The notes under the pieces: model-generated
Seen by the model: only the letters and a program-made list of their open reading frames with translations
The model's database searches: none
Told to the model about the DNA's origin: nothing
NCBI GenBank assembly: GCA_029204225.1
Contig: CM055095.1
Span: 14,352,049 to 14,416,048 of the forward strand
Direction: 5' to 3'
Source of the DNA: Diphasiastrum complanatum
Taxonomy: Eukaryota; Streptophyta; Lycopodiopsida; Lycopodiales; Lycopodiaceae
DNA: 64,000 nucleotides
Made by a program: the position numbers and the translations under genes
Part shown: piece after piece, positions 58,494 to 64,000 of the stretch
Layout: each line of letters begins with the position of its first letter
Numbering within the stretch: the stretch's first letter is position 1

Positions 58494-61400
58494 CTCTCTC
58501 CCTTAAATTAGAGTCTACTTTTTATACAGTCATATACATAGCTTTAGAGTCAACAACCTTTTAAGTACAGAAAGCTTTGATCTAAACTTATCAAACTTTT
58601 CTTTAACAAGTGGCTTAGTGAAAATATCAGCTAGTTGTTCATCCATACTACAATGAACAACATGAATTTCACGACTCAACAGCCTCTCACGTATGAAGTG
58701 ATATTGAATCTCAATGTGTTTGGTTCTCACATGGAACACTGGATTCTTTGCTAGCTGAATGCCACTCTGACTGTCGCTATGTATAGTCATGGGATTTTCT
58801 TGTTTCATGCCAACTTCATCCAAGATTTGCCTCAACCATATAGTTTCTTGTGTTGCACTACACATTGTCTTATACTTTGCTTATGTGGTGGACAAAGCAA
58901 CAGTATTTTGCTTCTTACTAGACCAGGAAAAGCAACTGCCACAAAGCTAGAATACATACCTCGTGGTGGATCTACGATCATCATAGTCACCTCCCCAATC
59001 CACATCCACATAGCCACATAACTCAGATAAACCCTCATGCTTCCTATACACCAAGCCATACTCATAAGTGTCTTTGACATAACACAAAATGCACTTAGCT
59101 GCTTTCCAATGCGTTTCCGTAGGTGCTGCCATAAACTGACTTACAATACCAACAACATAGCATATATCCAGTCTAGTTGTAGTAAGGTAAATCAAGCTCC
59201 CTACTAACTGCCTATACATCGTAGCATCAAATGGTTGTGACTCATCAAGCTTAGAAAGCTTTTTACCTGGTTCAATAGGAGTGTTCACTGGCTTGCAATC
59301 CTGCAACCTGAACCTGTGCAGCAACTCTCTGACATACTTCACCGGTGTTAGACCCACTTCGTGTCCTTTTTGCCACACCTCCACTCAAGGCAATAATGCA
59401 TTAGACTGGGATCTGTCATCTCGAATTGTTCCATGAGATCTTTCTTGATCATGTCTATCATCTCTTGATTATTTTCCATGATAATCAAGTCATCAACATA
59501 AAGAGTAATCAAAGCAACCATACCATCAAAGCATAAGACATAAAAATTCGAATCAGAATGTGCTCTCACAATCCCCTTAGAACGAAAGTAGACATCAATC
59601 TTGCTGTACCATGCACGTGGTGCCTTTTTAAGACCATAAAGTGCTTTCTTCAAGCGACATACTTTATTCTCCTGTCCTTTCGCTACAAGGCCTTCAAGTT
59701 GATCCATGAACACCTCTTCTTCTAAATCACCATTTAGAAAACCAGATTTCACATCCATCTGATGCAAAGGCCGACCAAAATGTGAAGCTAAAGCAACAAG
59801 TAGACGTAGAGTATTCCACTTACATACTGGCACAAAGGTCTCCTCATAGTCGATCCCTTTACTTTGTGCATACCCTTTGATCACCAATCTTGCTTTGTGC
59901 TTTGCTATGCTTCCATCTGCATGGTACTTAGTCATGTATACCCATTTACATCCAATGGGTTTCTTGCCAACTGGTGGTTCCACTAAGTCCCATGTGCTAT
60001 GCTTAGTAATTGACTCCATCTCCTCTCCCATGGCTTGACCCAAATGTCATCACCCTTCGCTTCAACATAAGTCAAAGGTTCTTTGCTTTGAATAATGCTA
60101 GATAAGAGAGCATAATTTGCTTCATACCTTTCAGGTTGTGTCTTCTCTCTTGTTGATCTTCGTAGTTCTCCCTGACTAGATGATCCTGAAAAGTCATCCA
60201 TGTCGCGGCTCTCCATCAGTCTCTCAAACCACTTAGGGAGCTTCCTGTCAGGTGATCGGCTTCATGGTGAAAATGTATCCCACGGTACATCTTTCTCCTT
60301 ACGTCTATCACCTGCAACTTCAATCCTTCTTCCACCAAAAGGTTTGTCTCTACCTCTCCAACCTGTCTCTTGAGGTTGAGTAGCAGTATCATGAGGGGTA
60401 TCCTAGTGTCCATTACTAGGAAAGTCAATAAATGGATCATCATCAGGAGATATCCTCACTGTACCATCTTTCCCACTGGATGTGTCCGTCTTCTCAGCAT
60501 CCTCGAATACATCTTAGATTCATCAAAGATAACATCACGGCTAACATGTATTTTGTTCTCCACTGGATCAAAACATCTATAGCCCTTCACATGATCATCA
60601 TATCCTAGGAATATGCACTTTATAGCTTTTACATCAAGCTTACGTCTCTCTTCTTTAGGAATGTGTACAAAGGCCTTACATCCAAAGATTCGCAAGTGGT
60701 TCACCTTTGGCTTCTTTTTCGTGAATGCCTCATCAGGTGTTATCTTTGGTATGGCAATGGTAGGACTTCTATTTTGAAGATAGACTGTCGTACTGCATGC
60801 TTCTGACCAAAAATCTTTTGGTAGTTTCATCTCAGCTAGCATAGATCTGGCACTTTCCATAATCATACAATTCTTGCGCTCAGCTACACCATTGAGTTCA
60901 GGAGTATGAGCTTGCATAAATTGTCTTTTGATCTCACGTTGATCACAAAGATCATTGAAGTCGGTAGACTTGTACTCACTTCCACTATTTGCAGGATGCT
61001 CTTTGCCCTTGCAACTCCACCTTTATTGAACTTCTCTCGATGTTGCTTCCCATACACACATGACTCGCACATCGTCTTCAAGTGGCCTTCCATCGTAGGC
61101 AATCCTCTCACCATTTCCAGTTTCCTCATCAAGCTAAGGCTTCCTAGGTTCAAATGACCAAGCCTTTTATGCCACAATTCAGTTTGCCATGGAATGAACG
61201 AGATAAGTCCATGTTGCCCCTTGATTGTAGCATTTAACCTGTACAATTTAGTGTTGGGCTCCCTTATACCATCAACAATGACTTTGAACTTTTGGTTCAC
61301 ATCCTTCACAAAGCAACGATCATGGGCAAATTCTACTTTCAACTTTTGATCAGTAATGACACCAACAAAAAGTAGATTTTTCTTCAAACCTGGTACATAA

Positions 61401-63766
61401 AGTACCTCCTTGATCGTCCTACTTTTGCCATCAGGTAGTTGGATGAAAAAGGTGCCTATCCCCTTGATCTTGCACACATCACCATTTGCTTGTGAAACAG
61501 ACGTTCCATTATCCAACTCTCTCAAGCTGCTGAACCAATCTTTGTTACTTGTCATGTGTCTTGTGGCTCATGAGTCAATGTACCACACCTGATCATCTTG
61601 ATTAGATGACAATGCTGATATGAAGATGCTAGAGTCTTCAATCTCACCCTCATCAACAAGGTTACCTGCTTGCTTTGGTTTTCCCTTGCCTGAAATTTTT
61701 GACATTCACTCTTCCAATGGCCCTTTTTGCGGCAATGGAAGCATTTGCCCTTCTTCTTGGTCTTGCTGGAAGATCCCTCATCCTCCTGAGTCTTGGCAAA
61801 TTTCTACTTAGACTTCTTCTTGCCCTTGCCCTTGCCTTTGCCTTGTTTTTGGCATGTCGCAAGTATTTGATCGTCAGTATTTTGACGTCTAGCTTTCACC
61901 ATTTCTCGTCGTTGCTCTTCATGCATCAAGATTCTTGTGAGCTCATCAAAGGTTGGCAATCTTTCTCTTGATGCTATTCCGCTCATGAACATCTGATAAG
62001 GTTCTACAACGCCACACAATGCATTGTGTACCAACTCAACATCACGTATGCGCTCACCAATAGAATGCAGTTCATCCCTCATTGTCTTAATTCTAGTCAT
62101 ATACGTCTGAATGTGCTCTCCTTGTTCCATGCAGACACTATTCTGTTTTGACTTCAAAAACATGATTCTTGATGGATTTGATGTCTCGAACTACTCCTTT
62201 AGTACATCCCATGCTTGTTTGGTTGTAGTAGCATCACATATGTGGGTAATGATGTGATCTTTCACTGACAAGTTGATGAAGATCAAAGCTTTCCTCACCT
62301 TCTTATCAAACACTTTGATGTCCGCTTCATTTGGCAGTCTTCTCTCATCACTTGTGATGACATCCCACACTTCCTTCTCCATCAGTATGTTTTTCATTTT
62401 AAATTTTCACACCGCATAGTTGGAAATCCCATCCAATTTGTTACTTTCACTCAAAATGGACTCTCCCATGTTTGCCATTCCAAAACTGTTTGAAACTTCA
62501 ACTGTAGGCTAAAAATAGTATGTTGAGGCCATCTATGATGTCGTAAGTTGAAAATAATGACCTGCTATTTTTTTCTTACTAGGCCACTCACTGCTTTTCT
62601 GCCAAATTGAAAGCCAAATCTGCGTCGCCTCCCGAAATGCACTTTGTCGCCAACTCCCAACTACGTGCCCAATGGAATGGTGAAATCACTTTTGGTGCAC
62701 TCCGAACACTTTCTCCAATGTAATCACTCTGTTTTGCGATACCGTACTTGCAGGTACAGTCTGGGTGCCCTTCGTTTGGAGGCTATAGCCTTTCGTTTGA
62801 GTCAAAACATATAAAGGACCTAAAAATAGGGACTCTTTAACTTTTTGAACTATTTCTTGATCTTGAAGAAACTTCACCTTTCACTTGTGAAGGGACCCAA
62901 CTTTTATTTCAAGTGAAAATTTTTATTGGAGTTGAATGGCCAATTTTTCTTCAATGGCCTTTAGGTCCCTTTCAAGCCAATCTAAATGGCTTCTTCCCAT
63001 CCAACGGCCTTCATGGCTTTTCATCAACGCGATCTCCACCGTCAATGGTTGGTCCTTTTGATCTAACGGTGACGTGCGATCTGGTGCGCTAATAGAAGCC
63101 CCTCCAACTGCTGGCCACTCAAATACACCAGGGATTGGCAAGAGTGAGGGCGCGCGACCTGTCTACGGGCTCTTCTCCTCCAAACTTTCTTCCTTCTTAC
63201 TTGAAGCTATGGCTGCCACCCAAGGATAAGCTGGTCCAGCGCTCTATCCACAGCACGGCCTTCCACGGCCTCTTAGAAATTTTTTTCTTGCATCAGGACG
63301 CCTTCCAACAAGGCTTTACAACTTTGAAAAAGGTCTTCTACAGTGGAAGATCCACGATTTTACACCTGTAAATCCTAATCCAGGGTTTCTACACCCTTCT
63401 TGGCACTTGGTAGCCTTTATACAGTTTTTCAACAAGCAAATCCTCTTTCTCTTAGGTCGCCCTACCACCAGTGATCTGCTGGTTCAAAGCGTTTGTCAAT
63501 CAGTATCCGATTGAATGCACACCAATCACAAACACCAAGCAACCTACCTATGGAATTTCAGAATTCTATTTGTCTTGAGTTCTGATTCAGCAAACAACTC
63601 CTGTCTCTGAATCCTCTTGCAGCTCCGATCTTGGCAAGCCTCTGTATGCTAGAAGTTGTGCACTAGTGCCTTACTTATGTCTTCAACATGTCGTAGACCC
63701 CGAACTCTCAGAAGACTGCTCTTCTCCCGAAGCTCTCTTCAACGGCGACACTGTACTGTGTACACT

Positions 63767-63777
63767 CCCTGATACCA
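63767..63777 (-). other. Primer binding site of the right-hand copia fossil
   Basis: The minus strand reads TGGTATCAGGG, a slightly decayed initiator tRNA-Met site, two bases inside the 5' LTR. Confidence 0.75.
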
Positions 63778-63779
63778 AC

Positions 63780-64000
63780 TTAGAATTTGCTTCGAACGGG
63801 AACACAGATCATGCTACACAATAACACAGATAGAAAACACTCTCCACAGCAAGCTATCATAGCAACTGTATTTCTCAAAAACTAAATTACATTGTACATA
63901 TAGTTCTTCACTATGGCAACCCATGCATGGACCAGGTTGTCGTTGACGGGACGCGTGTCCTGTCGACTCGCCTCGTGGCGAGGCCAATTGATCCTTATCT
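63780..64000 (-). repeat. 5' LTR of the right-hand copia fossil, truncated by the window edge
   Basis: It matches the copies at 58225 and 57581 from TTAGAATTTGC through GATCCTTATCT. The last ~50 bp lie outside the window. Confidence 0.9.

Larger units (their letters stand above)
57581..64000 (-). mobile_element. Ty1/copia LTR retrotransposon fossil, long, with duplicated 3' end, cut by the window edge
   Basis: Minus strand order: 5' LTR (63780 to beyond 64000), primer site, leader, gag (about 62.4-61.8 kb), zinc-knuckle region, protease and GAG-pre-integrase (61.55-60.9 kb, ELWHKRLGHLN), integrase C-terminal part (60.9-60.46 kb, ELNGVAERKNCMIM), reverse transcriptase (60.04-59.35 kb, CKWVYMTKYHADGS, YVDDL) and RNase H (59.38-58.53 kb, ADIFTKPL), then LTR 58225-58493. 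A second copy of the RNase H end (58174-57896) and a third LTR (57839-57581) follow. Nearly all domains are legible, but it is broken, with several breaks. The LTRs differ by roughly a tenth by eye, so it is not recent. Confidence 0.9.

Overview
This is a flowering-plant nuclear segment. The evidence is spliced genes with GT-AG introns, a leucine-rich-repeat receptor kinase of a plant-only subfamily, many Ty1/copia and Ty3/gypsy remnants primed from initiator tRNA-Met, SINE-like pieces, small inverted-repeat transposons and very long CT/GA microsatellites. I cannot name the species. I see no rRNA, tRNA, CRISPR or bacterial-style operon.

Only two host genes can be supported, both on the minus strand. 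The first (17981 down to 7032) is a 16-exon LRR receptor-like kinase of the LRR-VIII-1 type, the group containing the hydrogen-peroxide sensor HPCA1. It has a signal peptide, cysteine-capped LRRs, a cysteine-rich juxtamembrane region, one membrane span and the start of a kinase domain. The reading frame holds through all 16 exons, but the kinase stops at the glycine-rich loop. The rest is not in the window, so it lies beyond the left edge across an intron of at least 7 kb, or it is lost. The second gene (40221 down to 39270) is a compact, complete three-exon INO80 complex subunit C (YL1 C-terminal domain) of 174 residues.

Layout: 1-1 kb, copia-type LTR remnant; 1.7-6.0 kb, short gypsy fossil with both LTRs and a 5-bp target duplication; 7-18 kb, receptor kinase, with a hAT-like MITE in intron 1, tandem repeats in intron 3 and a degraded exon-14 copy in intron 15; 18-24.8 kb, non-coding sequence with SINE-like pieces, microsatellites and a cluster of palindromic repeats; 24.8-28.9 kb, a small gypsy fossil followed by a copia fossil; 28.9-33.2 kb, no recognisable gene; 33.3-38.4 kb, an unusual LINE lying between two CT/GA microsatellites; 39.3-40.2 kb, INO80C; 40.5-46.1 kb, gypsy fossil; 46.6-47.1 kb, giant CT run and a possible CACTA fragment; 49.5-53.8 kb, copia pieces and an LTR with primer site; 53.9-57.0 kb, second gypsy fossil; 57.6 kb to the right edge, a long copia fossil whose 3' end is duplicated.

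The most unusual element is the LINE. Its 3' end goes almost directly from a polyadenylation signal into a CT run instead of poly(A), and a second CT run lies at its 5' end. This suggests insertion into, or targeting of, CT microsatellites. Its ORF1 looks RRM-like, and its ORF2 ends in a Cys/His motif unlike the usual plant L1 tail. The receptor gene with a missing kinase and a duplicated exon is the second point of interest.
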